A DNA stretch of 64,000 nucleotides from Ryuthela nishihirai (taxonomy: Eukaryota > Arthropoda > Arachnida > Araneae > Heptathelidae). Within the stretch, counting starts at the first letter, position 1, and the number at the start of each line of letters is the position of its first letter. This document shows, in pieces, positions 11,519 through 22,163 of the stretch. The stretch is taken from the NCBI GenBank assembly GCA_038380435.1, contig JAWZYU010000013.1:10119901-10183900 (forward strand), given 5' to 3'. The notes beneath the pieces were generated by a model. The model ran no database searches and was not told where the DNA came from. It was given only the letters and a program-made list of their open reading frames with translations. A program made the position numbers and the translations under genes.

Positions 11519-11879
11519 TGCAAATTCTAAAACACGAAATAGTACTGTAAAACTGATTCGCGAAACCAAAAAAAGAATCAAGAGATTGATCTCCATCAGC
11601 TCGACGCATCCTCAACCATTGAAACGAACGCAGCTCGTACCTGACACCAGTTGCCATCTAATCTCTCCTCCAAGGCATTACCATCCATCCATCTATCCGG
11701 AGGCGGTTATACATGTGCCATACGAACACACTGTCCGACGGAATCTCTCTCTCATTCCATTAGTTACGCATTCACTGCTTATCTCTTAATATTCCGGAGA
11801 AGCTCCAATGTTCACACATAAAAAACGCAGTCGGGCTGAGGTGGTGGGGGGAGGGAAGGCAATAACTGTAAAGAACAGA
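11519..11879. other. Unique non-coding stretch
   Basis: No gene or repeat recognised between the minisatellite and the GC-rich island that follows. Confidence 0.4.
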
Positions 11880-12300
11880 GGATGTAACACAGCGTCGTCA
11901 CGTGCATACAGAAACTGCTTCTTCAATCCGTCCCCCTGCCTCCTTTCTAGCATGACTGTTTGGGTCCCGCATCCATTTGTCTCGTGGCTCGCATCTCAAC
12001 CCCCGTAGTGCACGCCTGTCGCCGCCAGATGGCGCTCCTGTCTGTGCACGCGTTGCGCGCATTGACGTCAGTGGCTGCACGTGACAGGTGATTACGTGGC
12101 CGGCGACCGTGACCGTCGCCAGGCGCGCCACGTCGTTGCTGACGGGGCCGCCATTTGTCTCCGGGAATCGCGGCAAGGCTCGGTTTCGATTCTTTTTTCT
12201 TCCCCTCTCTCCCCCCCGTTCGTAACCGGAGTGGAAGCAGAGAAACGAAACCAGTGTCGCGGAATCGCGGACAACCGAGTTGTTGCGATTGCATTCTCTC
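11880..12300. promoter_or_regulatory. GC/CpG-rich island with CTCF-like and CRE motifs
   Basis: A sharp GC- and CpG-rich stretch. At 12022-12035, CCGCCAGATGGCGC fits every position of the common CTCF core pattern CCRSYAGRKGGCRC. At 12063-12070 there is a perfect palindromic cAMP response element TGACGTCA. GCACGTGACAGGTG just downstream holds two E-boxes, followed by TTACGTGG. Overlapping frames on both strands (up to 159 codons) reflect low stop density in GC-rich DNA; none shows a domain. Most likely a promoter or other regulatory island, possibly the 5' end of a gene whose exons I cannot see. Confidence 0.45.
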
Positions 12301-13004
12301 AAGAGGAAAATATGCCGCCAGTACAGTCGCTCTTCTTTCTGTCAGATCTCGTCTTGCTTCTTTTCCGATGATAAATCTTCCAATTTCGTTCTCCTCTTTT
12401 GTGGAGGTGAGGGATTGAAACTCCAAGGTTAAGAGAAATCGGAGTTCGTTCCATCCACGTTCGTATCTGAGATGAATAACCCCTTTCTCTTATGATGATG
12501 GAGGTCGAAATCTAAGACACATCGAAACCGTATTATTTCACGAGAGAATGACACGGTGCAAAAGCTACAGATTTCGATTAAGTGTAGCTAAATTTAAAAC
12601 TGTTATGCACTCAGAATATGGCGGATGATTTCGTAGGAATAAACTTAAGACCACTCTTAATGACATCAAATGTCTAATTCTCAGTTATTTAAATGCTGAA
12701 CGGATATTTCTGAAACTCTTGCGATATATTTTCATCAAAAGAGCATTTTTCAACAATTAACTTTTCTTCAAAAATTATTAAGGGTCGAATCTGGTTTCGA
12801 TTCACGTGATATGGAAAAGCTGAATCCATTATTCTGGAAATGTTTATCGTATCGTCATAATACCAAACGTTAATTTACAATTGAAAAGGTTCTCAATGGA
12901 AAGGGATAAAAAAAGATAAGGGTGAAATGATAAATCGTAAATGAAATAATGAAATTAAGGAAAATGGAATTATCGTTTTGAGGCCATACCACAAAGCTTG
13001 TTTA
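12301..13004. other. Unique AT-rich non-coding stretch
   Basis: No gene, RNA gene or known repeat seen. Confidence 0.4.
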
Positions 13005-13262
13005 CTGGGTTATTAAGCGGCACTTTAAACAAACAATGAGCTAAATGGCTAGGTCATATGACCTCAAGGGCTCAGGAGTTTGTGGATAGGAACCCTCTGG
13101 ACAGCTGTTGGGAGACAGATGGTATTCTACCACCAAAGCCATCCAGCGGAGTCTTTAAAGTGCACAGTGTATGGCTGTCCTGAATAGGAGAGAGCGGTTT
13201 AACGTTCCACTCGACGGACGAGCGACTTCCCAAGCTCATCGGTGCCCCTTTGCTCAGGGAGG
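13005..13262 (-). mobile_element. Degenerate SINE family 1 copy
   Basis: Contains, in order, the tail motif AAGCGGCACTTT, AATGAGCTAAATGGC, ACAGCTGTTGGGAGACAGAT, GCCATCCAGCG and AACGTTCCACTCGACGGACG of SINE family 1, on the minus strand. The tRNA-like head beyond GGTGCCCC is lost. Numerous substitutions indicate an old insertion. Confidence 0.85.
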
Positions 13263-13668
13263 GGCAGAGAAGATAACGCTATTACATCGGAGGGTGAAAA
13301 GGACTCGTTCTAATGCGATGCCGAAAAAAAGGTTACAGTAAAATATCGAACATGAAGCAAAATAAATTGAGTGATTTGAAAAACGATGCACAAAGTTAAA
13401 ATTTTGCAATGAAACATTCAAATGTCGATGAATTCGCACTCTGAGGAAAGCAAGGAAAGTGGGATTAAAGGGGATCTGAGAAATCATTTACTCTTTTGGA
13501 AAACAAATCTGTAAAGAGAAAAAAACTTATGAAGCAAATTGAATGATAAGATGATAACAGCATTTTATTCCTCATCATTATATATTTTTAAAAAGGAATT
13601 CTTTTTCTCTCAATTCATTTAGATAAAAGTTATCCAAAAGTTTTCTGTCTTCTTGCATAGACAACTAT

Positions 13669-13857
13669 CAAACAACTGCTTGCCACAGAGGTCTGAGAAG
13701 AGGTCTGAGAAGAGCCTGCCAATTTAATGCGCCATTAGAGGAGATCTGCGAGAAAGGCGGAACCTCAGCAGAAAAAAAAACATCCATGCTTTATCCGGGG
13801 CTCGAACCCAGGCCCCTTTGATTAGTAACAAAGAGCGCTAACAACTTGGTCACCAGA
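13669..13857 (-). mobile_element. SINE family 2 copy
   Basis: Second tRNA-derived SINE family, about 190 bp. Read on the minus strand it starts with a class II tRNA-like head (here decayed, TGACCAAGTTGTTAGCGCTC) with a B-box-like GGTTCGAGCCCC, and ends with the family tail CTGTGGCAAGCAGTTGTTTG. A 13-bp piece of the body (GAGGTCTGAGAA) is duplicated in tandem near 13690. Related copies lie near 20006, 40661, 46690, 56012, 62556 and 63670. Confidence 0.82.
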
Positions 13858-16800
13858 ATAGTTATAGATAACTCTATAACTCCTGCTTTATTAAATGTTC
13901 TCTCCTTGATATAAGGAATACATACTTTAAATAATGTACTAGGGAATCTCATTTTCTTGTATCAATACTCCAGAAAATAAAATCAGGGAAAATTTCTAAT
14001 TCTTAAATAAACAACACAGCTTCATCCAAATGTACTCATTACAACACTTTAAACCTTATAGATTTTGATATTTTTATTTTTTTAAGAAAACATAAAAAAA
14101 TTTTAATTAATATTTACTGAATGTATCCACTAAGTGCATTATTTTCGTCATCCTTATAAACTTTATCATTCACTAGGTTTTAACGAAAAAGGGCGTTATT
14201 CAGTTTTCAAACGTTGAGCATTAATTTAGCTCTGCCAAAAAGGAATTGTTTCAAATTTCGCTTTTATTTTTAAATCTCTTTTCGTGTTATTTGGCGAGAC
14301 GCAATCCTATTGCCGTTCATCTTATTTTTCTGTCTCGTCTTAGTTTTTTTCAACATTCTCTCAGTTATGTCAAATGTAAGACTTGTATTTGACTTGACGA
14401 TTTTGTTTCATGGTAAGCAATCCCATTTCAGAAACATCCTAGAAGCAATCCAACCCTCCTTACTTTGCTTTGCGTTAAGATTAGAGGGTATTGTCCACCG
14501 AATTCAGTGGTCCTAGCTTAGGAGCTCTTCGTCAAAAAGACAAACAAACGAACTCTTTAAAATACATAGCAGATTAGATCGACAAAAGTTCTGTGTTTAT
14601 TTCCTTTCAAATTATCCTTTGCAATGAAGTTAAAGAGAAGAGCTCTGTGACCATCCTTTCGGTTTCTACACTTAGTGGGATAAATGAAACAAAAGAGGGG
14701 AGACATTGCTGAGACATTGGATGCTGCTTCAATTGAACGGGATGGAGGTCTTTTGCACCTATAACAACAACTCATCCGAATTAGGAGAGTGCTTTTAATT
14801 TCATCGATGTCTCCTTTTGCTGCGAGGGTAAATGGAGATCTCTCATTAGAGAGGAAAGGGAGAGTGGATGCTTGAATTGGGAAGGAGCGAAAATAAATTC
14901 TTCCTCCATTGAGAGAGGATGAATTATTCATCCGTTGAGAAGGAAAGAGAACGAATTTTTCTTCAATTGAAAAGATTATTAATTCATATTCAATTTCGAA
15001 GAAAAGAGAGAGAATTAATTCTCTTTCAGTGGAGGAGCAAGAAGAGAGATGGGTTCTTACATCAGGTGAGAGAGAAGAGAGAATGGATTCTTGTTCTATT
15101 GGAAAAGGAAAGAGAATTTACTTCTCCAATTGAGAAGCAAGAGTGAAGGAATGACTTCTTCTTCAGTTAGGAAGAAGGAATCCTTCATTTCGTGAACATT
15201 ATTTAGAAAATTTCTTGGAGTATTCAAAGATGCGAAAACTTTTCATAGCTCGCTACTTCCTTTCTCTTCTTTCATTTTTTCACTTTTCCTCCCGTTTAAT
15301 ATATTTTGTTTGTGGGATGCATCTTCTCCGTTTGGCAAACCTCTATTCATCCTTTGGCTGCGGCCATCTTTTCTCTCAAATTATACTTTACTTTTTACGA
15401 AGCAGAGGAAGAAGGGGAAAGAGAAAAAAATCGTCGAATCTGTTACTCGTGCTGTCTTTGAGTTTGCGTGTGTGCGTACGTGGTGGCGTGTTTTCGCGTA
15501 ATTTACATTTAAATAGTGACCCGGAAGAAAGGATGCTGAGGGGCGCGTTCTCCCGATGACGACGATGAGGAATAGCGCGAGCCGAGGGTCGGGTGGCGGA
15601 GGGCAAGAGACAGCTCGATGAGGATGATAGTGAAGCGTGACGGATGAAGTGAGAAAACGAGAATCGAGGAACCACGCACGAGGAAATGATGATGTGACGG
15701 AGCAGGTGGATGCGTAAGAAGAGCGTTTGCAAAATAAGAGATGGAAGAAAAGGCGATTTAAAAGGGCAAACGAAGATGTTGTTAGGAGAAAGGAATTCAC
15801 TGAAGGATCTTGATGGATGGGTTTATGATTGCTGCTTACAAGTAACTGAGGATCCATTTCTTCTCTTGCAAGCGATGCTACTTGCAAAAAGAGTGAGGGT
15901 TGAGATGATCTGTTTTGTTTGGAGACAGACGATCTTTTACTCACTGCTGCATCGTTTTCTCTTTCGAATGTTGCACTTCTTTCTTTGGGCATTCAGGAAA
16001 ATGGCATCTCGTTGTTTTCACTCTTTCACTTTCTTTCGGCCGAAAGAAATCACACTTCATATTAACATTAAAATCTCGGAAGGAAAATTCACCTTTAATG
16101 GAAACTTTCTAAAGCGCTTTGAAAGTTACTTACGCTTTGGGAACTGGAACTTCTGGAGTTTTGAGAACTGAACTGCTTTGCGTTAAACGTCGATGCAATG
16201 AGCATTTGATCAAGAGAAGCGGCAGGAACCGAGCAGAGGGTGTCTGCAGAAGGAGGGAAAGAAGTGCAATCGTCCAACATGTGGCGAAATTAACAGATTT
16301 CACGTAACACATATAAATTATGTTATTTATTTACAATTTTTAAAATATTTAACGAGAAGATTTGCAAAGAATTAACTTCCTTTTACTTTAAACAAAATTT
16401 TTAACGTTTTTGAATTTGATGCAGGGGGGGGGATTCCGCAATTCCCCTCCTGCATTCTCTTACATAGAAAAACAAATACGAAATCTCTCCTTTGATGATC
16501 CCGGGAGGGAGAGAGAGAGGGGTCTTCAAGAAAAGATTCTTCAGTGAGTTGTGGCAGTGAAGACATCTGAGAACAGAAAGGTTGCTTTCAGGAGTCAGTT
16601 TAAGATTTCGATCCCAGGTGATGTCTCTCTAAATCAGACCATGACAACTGATTAGCAAATTATCATTTATCTTAAAGTTTCCTGTTCCCTGTTCTAATTT
16701 TATGTCTGCGACTCTTGTAGCAAAGTTTCATTGCCTATTATTTAATATTTTTTTTAATCCCTTAGCAGTCCAGATGATATAAATTTCTCTGTTATAAAAA

Positions 16801-17849
16801 AACTTTAGTCAAAGAAGTGCTGATAATTCTACTCTCTTAATTTTCGCCAGCACTGTAATCCACCGATTACTTGAGATTAACCACAGCAAATAAATCCTTT
16901 GTAATCCCGGTCCAATTTAACCATTTTCTCCAAATCTAACTCCTCAGCAAATATCTTATGCCTTCCGCACTCGGGACTCTGTCTCGAGGATCTTTTCCCG
17001 CTCAGTTTGTTACGGTGAGCGGCAGGGGGTGAAAGAGAGGAACGGGGGAGGAGAGATGCGAAGACCGTTACGTTGCGGAGAGCGGCGCAGAATCACCTGA
17101 TAAGGGGACAATGGGGAGAGTCCCTAGTGGGTCGTGTTCGGGAAACAATTCCCGCTCTCAGAGGTGGTCTTAGAGATAACAAGTCAGAAGGAAATGCGTC
17201 ACGTCCTCGGGGAGCTGAGCTCTCGAGTCACCTTCATCACGAGGAGGGAGAGGGAAGTGCGTCATCCTGAAGTTTAGTGTCGGCTCTTGATCTCAGTGTG
17301 CGGAGGGGAGATTTTCGCTCTAAACAGCAACAGAGATGAAAATGATTTTGGTGCTGGGGAGGAGGGTTTGTAAAAGTTCAAATTCCTTACCTTCTCGAAT
17401 AGATTTTTAACAATTAAAACGTATTGATAGGGCGAGTGTAAAATAATTGTGTATTTAAAATAACTCTTACACCATCGTAAATATTTGCTTTGTGATAAAT
17501 TATTTTCAGGAATTCGAAAAACGAAAGCGTATTAGTTTCATACACTGCACTAAACAACTGATCGATATAAAATCATAAGAATCACTTTTTTTAAGGAAAC
17601 AAATTCTTCTTCTTATGCGCTTGAATCTGAACCTGTTCTTGGATATTTCGTATCGTGTACAGTTCTCGAGATTAATATAATCACCAAAACTGCGAGATAT
17701 CAAGAAATAACCTAGAGAGGTACGAATACTTCGAGTGCAATATGCCCCTGAAGAAGCATTTTGAGATTCACTCCCACATAGGATTCCCCATCCCCTTATA
17801 ACCTTGGTCAGGTGAGCTACGGAACATGGCGAAAGGTTTCATCAGTATA
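13858..17849. other. Long non-coding stretch with purine-rich and GC-rich segments
   Basis: 14820-15180 is purine-rich and weakly repetitive: phrases like GAGAAGGAAAGAGAACGAAT and TTCTTCTTCAATTG recur every 40-50 bp with heavy divergence. 15440-15720 is GC-richer with GATGACGACGATGAGG. 16395-16440 and 16500-16520 hold G and GA runs. 16985-17300 is GC/CpG-rich (GTGAGCGGCAGG, CTCGAGTCACC) and could be a regulatory island. The frame at 15381-15992 on the minus strand (203 codons) is the longest here, but it is low-complexity Ser/Arg/Phe-rich and has no domain, so I do not call it. Confidence 0.45.
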
Positions 17850-18517
17850 CATTGAGATGCCAGTTTATTAAGTACAACTACCTAATAGCATGTTACGCCT
17901 CCTTTGGCTTTCAGAACAGCCCGAATTCGTTTGGGGTATGGAACTTACATACAATATTGATTCTGAAAAAATTTATAGTTAGAATCATTGACCATAAAGG
18001 TCGCTTCTCTGAATCTCGTCCTATATTTAAGAAATTGGGGTTACTGACTCTGTCTCAAATTTACATTTTAAAAGTTATTGAATATGTCCATTTCAATTTA
18101 CATCTATTTCAGGTTCGACAGACATATATACCACTTAGAGACTCATCATTTAAATTGCAAATACCACTTATATCAAAGTAAGCTACTACCCGTAATATAA
18201 ACTCTATTGGGCCTAAATTATACAACAGTGTTCCAGTTACAATGAAGAAAATTACTTTTAAATATTTATTTAATAAATCTCTTTCTGAATGGCTACTAAA
18301 CAGTGAATGATAACTGTATGTAAAACCAATTTTTTGACTTCTACATCATTGATTGTTTCAATTATCAATTGTTGCCTTGTTAATTTCTTGTATTTATATT
18401 TTTGTCATAATTATACACAAGCGCTCAAGTATTCAGTTACTTTAGCTGGGTATATTTCATAAATTTTTGTATTGATACATATCTATGTTGAATAAAAATT
18501 TAATTGAATTGAATATT
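17850..18517 (+). pseudogene. 3' end of a second LINE type (CR1/Jockey-like), reverse transcriptase C-terminus
   Basis: The frame at 17852-18181 translates to a pattern typical of the region after the reverse transcriptase domain in CR1/Jockey-type LINEs: LKKFIVRIIDHKGRFSESRP, PIFKKLGLLTLSQIY. After an in-frame stop at 18179 the same reading continues with GPKLYNSVPVTMKKITFKYL and ends at SEWLLNSE followed by TGA near 18308. A short AT-rich 3' UTR with AATAAAAATTTAATTGAATT near 18490-18517 resembles a LINE 3' tail. The upstream part is absent, so this is a 5'-truncated, dead copy. It is different from the RTE-like LINE at 26084 and 38419. Clade assignment is tentative. Confidence 0.7.
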
Positions 18518-19099
18518 GTTGCGAATTTTAAGATGGATAGGCACTGAGCGTGAATACTGTTAACTATATTTTCAAACCAATTTCAATACAATGCAAATTG
18601 TTACAAAAATATGGATGAAGTTATCTTATAAACAAACTAACTACTATTATACATAAATCACTAACACTTTTTCTACAGAGCATACAAGACCAGTCTGTCT
18701 GTTTTACTAAATGACTCCCTCTTCACCGTCTGTCGTATCTCTTGAATTCCTCTACTTCCGGCGTAAACGATCCTTCATCTTGTGATAGATCACTAAGTTT
18801 ATCTTACTAACAACACAAACTAATCACCCGCGCACACACCATAATAAAAATACTTCTTCTTGTTTTCACTTAACGCGCAGACTCAAACTATCTGAATGTC
18901 CTTTTCAGATCTCCAACTTTTAACACATTTAACGCGTAAATACTCAGATGAACTTCATCTTTCACATACCACGCACTACTGCATTACATTTCTCCCCTTT
19001 TCATTATTCCGAACTGTTCTAAGTTCCAATTCGTTGGCTAAATTGAATCTCACGTAGAAGCACACACGAGGGTTCAAGTCACGTTAAGTCATGAAGTCA
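18518..19099. other. Unique AT-rich non-coding stretch
   Basis: No gene or known repeat seen. It may contain the end of the Tc1 relic that follows, but I could not define a terminal inverted repeat. Confidence 0.35.
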
Positions 19100-19990
19100 C
19101 TGTTGCTCGTTCATCTGTCGTAACAATATGCTGGATGCGTTGTTCTGCAAATTGGAAGGCGACACAGTCGCACTGCAAACAGCCCTTTCCACCTCATCTC
19201 AAAGATGCTCGATAGGGTTAAGATCTGGGCACTGCGCAGGTCAATGAAGCAAGGAAAACTCGTCAGAGTGTTCCTGAACCATTCGGTGACGATACGTGCC
19301 TTGTGATCAGGCGAATTATCATGCTGAATGGGTCCCTGTGATGAGGATAAACTGTAGCCATGAAGGGATGAACTTTCAGCAGCGATGTTCAAATACCACT
19401 GTGATGTTTAGATGTCCTATGATGGGTAGCAAGGGGCCTAATGTGTGCCAGGAAAACATTCCCTACACCATCACACATTCACTACCGGCCTGTACTATTG
19501 ACAATAGACAAGATGGCTCCATGGCCTCATTTCGCTTGCATCCAATGCTGATCTTTCCATCAGCATGATACAAAAGTAATCTTGATTTGTCCGACCAAAC
19601 TACATTTTTCCAGTCGTCAACGGTCCAGTGTCGATGCTCCTGCACCAACTGGAGACGCACTTTTGTGTTCTTCACTGATAACATTGGCACTCGACATAGT
19701 CAGCCAGGGTTGTAGCGCGTTCGCGACAATGTCCGATACGTGGTGCGTTTGGAGATGACCTTCTGCACAAGAAAGTTTAATTCGGCTGCGATTTACCTGG
19801 TTGTGGCCCGTCTGTTAACTTGCACAATTCTCGCAAGTCTCCATTCAGCCCTCTGATCCAGAAACTGTTTTCATCCGTTTGGGAGATGCTAGAACCGGGA
19901 CTCCTACCATCAACTATCACGATACGTTCAAAGTCCCTCAGGTCGCTGACGAGCAGTGGTGTACAGAATAAATTGGCATCTCAGTGTATA
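19100..19990 (-). pseudogene. Tc1-type transposase relic
   Basis: Read from 19990 down to 19100, the pieces of a Tc1/mariner-superfamily DD34E transposase appear in order. Near 19690-19600 is EHRHWTVDDWKNVVWSDKSR, which holds the first catalytic Asp (WSD). SCLLSIVQAGSECVMV follows, near 19510-19463. Then comes IQHDNSPDHKARIVTEWF near 19330-19275, with the second Asp (HDN). In a shifted frame near 19235-19190 is CPDLNPIEHL with the catalytic Glu, where the two Trp codons usual in this motif both read TGA. At least one frameshift and several stops make it inactive. An intact Tc1 transposase is about 340 residues. No terminal inverted repeats were located. Confidence 0.85.
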
Positions 19991-20005
19991 GCAACGATTT
20001 AGCAG

Positions 20006-20196
20006 AGGTGACAGAGTGGTTAGCGTGCTTAGCTACTGATCAAAGGGACCTGGGTTAGGACTTGGATGTTTGTGTTGTTTCTCTGCTGAGATCCTGCCAT
20101 CCTCACAGACCTTCTACTATGACATATAAACTGACAGGCTCCTGTCAGACCTCTGTGGCAAGCAGCTGCTTGAGGGGGTATTTATTATTTTATAAA
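20006..20196 (+). mobile_element. SINE family 2 copy
   Basis: Class II tRNA-like head GAGTGGTTAGCGTGCTTAGC followed by CTACTGATCAAAGGGACCTG and a decayed B box, then the family body (CTGCTGAGATCCTGCCATCC) and the tail TGTGGCAAGCAGCTGCTTGA with GGGGGTATTTATTATTTTA. Nearly full length. It lies directly left of the foldback element starting at 20205. Confidence 0.85.
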
Positions 20197-20204
20197 ATTA
20201 TTCA

Positions 20205-21190
20205 CTCAGCGCTCACTGAATTATGACCACTTCCTTCCATGTTATGTCACTGGAAGCTAACTTCGAAGCTCAATAACTTCTAAACTAAGCGTTTCGTAAC
20301 AGAATGGAACTGAAGATAAATAAAACTCTCAATGAAATCTATCGAAATCTCGATTTCGAACGATATTCCCTAGAATTTAGAGTTACGGAAGTTTGAATTT
20401 AACAACAATAATGCCTAACGTTAGAATTTAACTCGGAAGTTAATTATAATTTGAATAAAAAGTATAATTTCACGTCATTTAATACAACAGATGTATATCT
20501 GAAAGGTTAATATAAATAATTTTTCGATATTTTAAAATTTTCCTAAAGACGTGCATTGTTTCTGTTAAATATCCAAAGCCCATAACTCTTTAAGTACAAA
20601 GCGAACATTATTGAAAATCGAGATTTAGATAGATTTGATCGAGATCTTTAATTTATCTTCCGTTACATATTCTCATTAAAAGCTTAGTTTTTTGATACCC
20701 TTTTGATAATGTAGAAGTTATAGAGCTTCGAAGTTAGTAAGTAGCTTCCACTAATACAACATGGAAGGGTGGGTTGTTTTACCTCTGAGTGGCACTTTTT
20801 TGCACACCATGGGCTAAATGGCCAGGTCACATGGACCCCGAAGGCTCAGAGAAGGTTGTGTGAGGGGACCCATTGGGACAGCTGTTGGGAGACAGATGGT
20901 AGCCTCCCGTCAAGGCCATCCAGCGTGTTCTTTAACGTGCACAGGGTATGGCTCTCCCGCACACGGGGCCACGGCTGAACGTCCCATCCGACGGACGGCG
21001 GTCTTTCCAAGCCCATTGGTGTCCCCTGCTGACCGTGGGCAGGGCAGGTAATTTTGAGGAAATAAATCTCAACGCTGACCCAGCTGGGACTCGAACCTGG
21101 GAACTACAGATTACGAGCCTGGCGCGCTACCGACTAATCCACCCCGCCCCTAACATGGAAGGAGGTGGCCATTATTCAGTGAGCACTGAG
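20205..21190. mobile_element. Foldback-type MITE with arms of about 170 bp, split by a SINE
   Basis: The left arm (about 20205-20375) is the inverted complement of the right arm (about 20607-20768 plus 21152-21190). CTCAGCGCTCACTGAATTAT on the left pairs with ATTATTCAGTGAGCACTGAG on the right. Internal landmarks such as GAGCTTCGAAGTTAG (right) and CTAACTTCGAAGCTC (left), and AGATTTCGATAGATTTCATT-like words, pair in mirror order. Without the SINE the element is about 590 bp. It has no open frame, so it is non-autonomous. Its superfamily is not identified. The flanking bases give no convincing target duplication. Confidence 0.82.
20769..21151 (-). mobile_element. SINE family 1 full-length copy inside the foldback MITE
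   Basis: 383-bp minus-strand SINE with head (CTCGAACCTGG..., CTACCGACTAATCCACC read on plus) and complete body and tail. Exact 11-bp target duplications AACATGGAAGG lie at 20758-20768 and 21152-21162. The duplicated bases belong to the right arm of the surrounding foldback element, so the SINE inserted later. Confidence 0.93.
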
Positions 21191-21192
21191 TA

Positions 21193-21626
21193 TACAGGAT
21201 GAATCTGAAAAAGTGGGCAAAACTTTACGCGGTGGTAGAACGCAGCTATACGAGCAATATTCGTCATAGAAAGTATGGGCGGAACGCAAACGGCGAGCCG
21301 CTAGGTGGCGTTGGAAATGGTATAAAAGGGTCGGTCCTCGCACCCAACGGCATTTCTACCGTGGATTGCCGAGAGGATGGCTGGTTACACTAACCACGAA
21401 ATGGCGGATATGCACTTTGCGTACGGTGCGGCGGACGGGAATGCAAGTGAGGCACAGAGTATCTCCTCTCCTTCTTGTGTTCATTTTTTAAATGTGACAG
21501 TGGAAAACTACCTTTTAACTTCTCACCGCTTGCGTTCCGACCATACATTCTATGACGAATATTGCTCGTATAGCTGCGTTCTACCATCCCGTAAAGTTTT
21601 GCCCACTTTTTCAGATTCACCCTGTA
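21193..21626. mobile_element. MITE with about 105-bp terminal inverted repeats and TA duplication
   Basis: The left end TACAGGATGAATCTGAAAAA and the right end (reverse strand TACAGGGTGAATCTGAAAAA) are near-identical inverted repeats of about 105 bp, extending inwards through GTGGGCAAAACTTTACG and AGCAATATTCGTCATAGAA. Flanking TA dinucleotides (21191-21192, 21627-21628) fit a Tc1/mariner-type target site. Both arms give similar but opposite short translations because of the inverted repeat, not because of a gene. The 434-bp element has no transposase. Confidence 0.9.
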
Positions 21627-21790
21627 TATTATTGTATATTCTTTGGAGTTAGGTTATTTTACATTCGAGTGATATTTTCTTTGGGTGTGAAGGGTGTTTT
21701 TCTGAGGCCTGAAAAGGAAAAAGTATACTTTTTGAGAAATCATATCTATGGGTACAAACGATTTATTCCGATATCTGCAAAGGCTTCGAT

Positions 21791-22163
21791 TGTTTTACCT
21801 CTGAGCGGAACTATTTTGCACACAATGGGCTAAATGGCCATGTCGCAAGGGTCCCGAGGGCTCAGAAGGTTGGGGGGGGGGACCTACTAGACAGCTGTTG
21901 GGAGAGAGATAGTAGCCTCCCGTCAAGGCCATCCAGGGTGTTCTTTATCGTGCACAGGGTAGGGCTCTCCTGCACATGGAGCCACGGTTTAGCATCCCAT
22001 CCGACGGACGGCGGCCTTTCCAAGCCCATCGGTGTCCCTTACTGACCGAGGACAGAGAGGGGAGTTTTGCGGAGATAAATCTCAAAGCTAACCCAGGCTG
22101 GCTGGAACCTGTGAACTGCAGATTACGAGTCTGGAGCGCTAGCGACTGAGCCACCCCCGCCCC
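21791..22163 (-). mobile_element. SINE family 1 copy, moderately diverged
   Basis: Complete from the tail (TGTTTTACCTCTGAGCGGAA) to the tRNA-like head (ACGAGTCTGGAGCGCTAGCG, ACTGAGCCACC) on the minus strand. The B-box region is mutated (GGCTGGAACCTG). A G9 run is present near 21872. No clear target duplication. Confidence 0.9.

Noticed and set aside
11898..12426. Overlapping frames of up to 159 codons on the minus strand
   Set aside because: GC-rich sequence with few stops on both strands; no domain, signal peptide or splice pattern. Treated as a possible regulatory island.
15381..15992. 203-codon minus-strand frame
   Set aside because: Low-complexity composition (Ser, Arg, Phe) opposite a purine-rich tract, no recognisable domain, and competing frames on the other strand.
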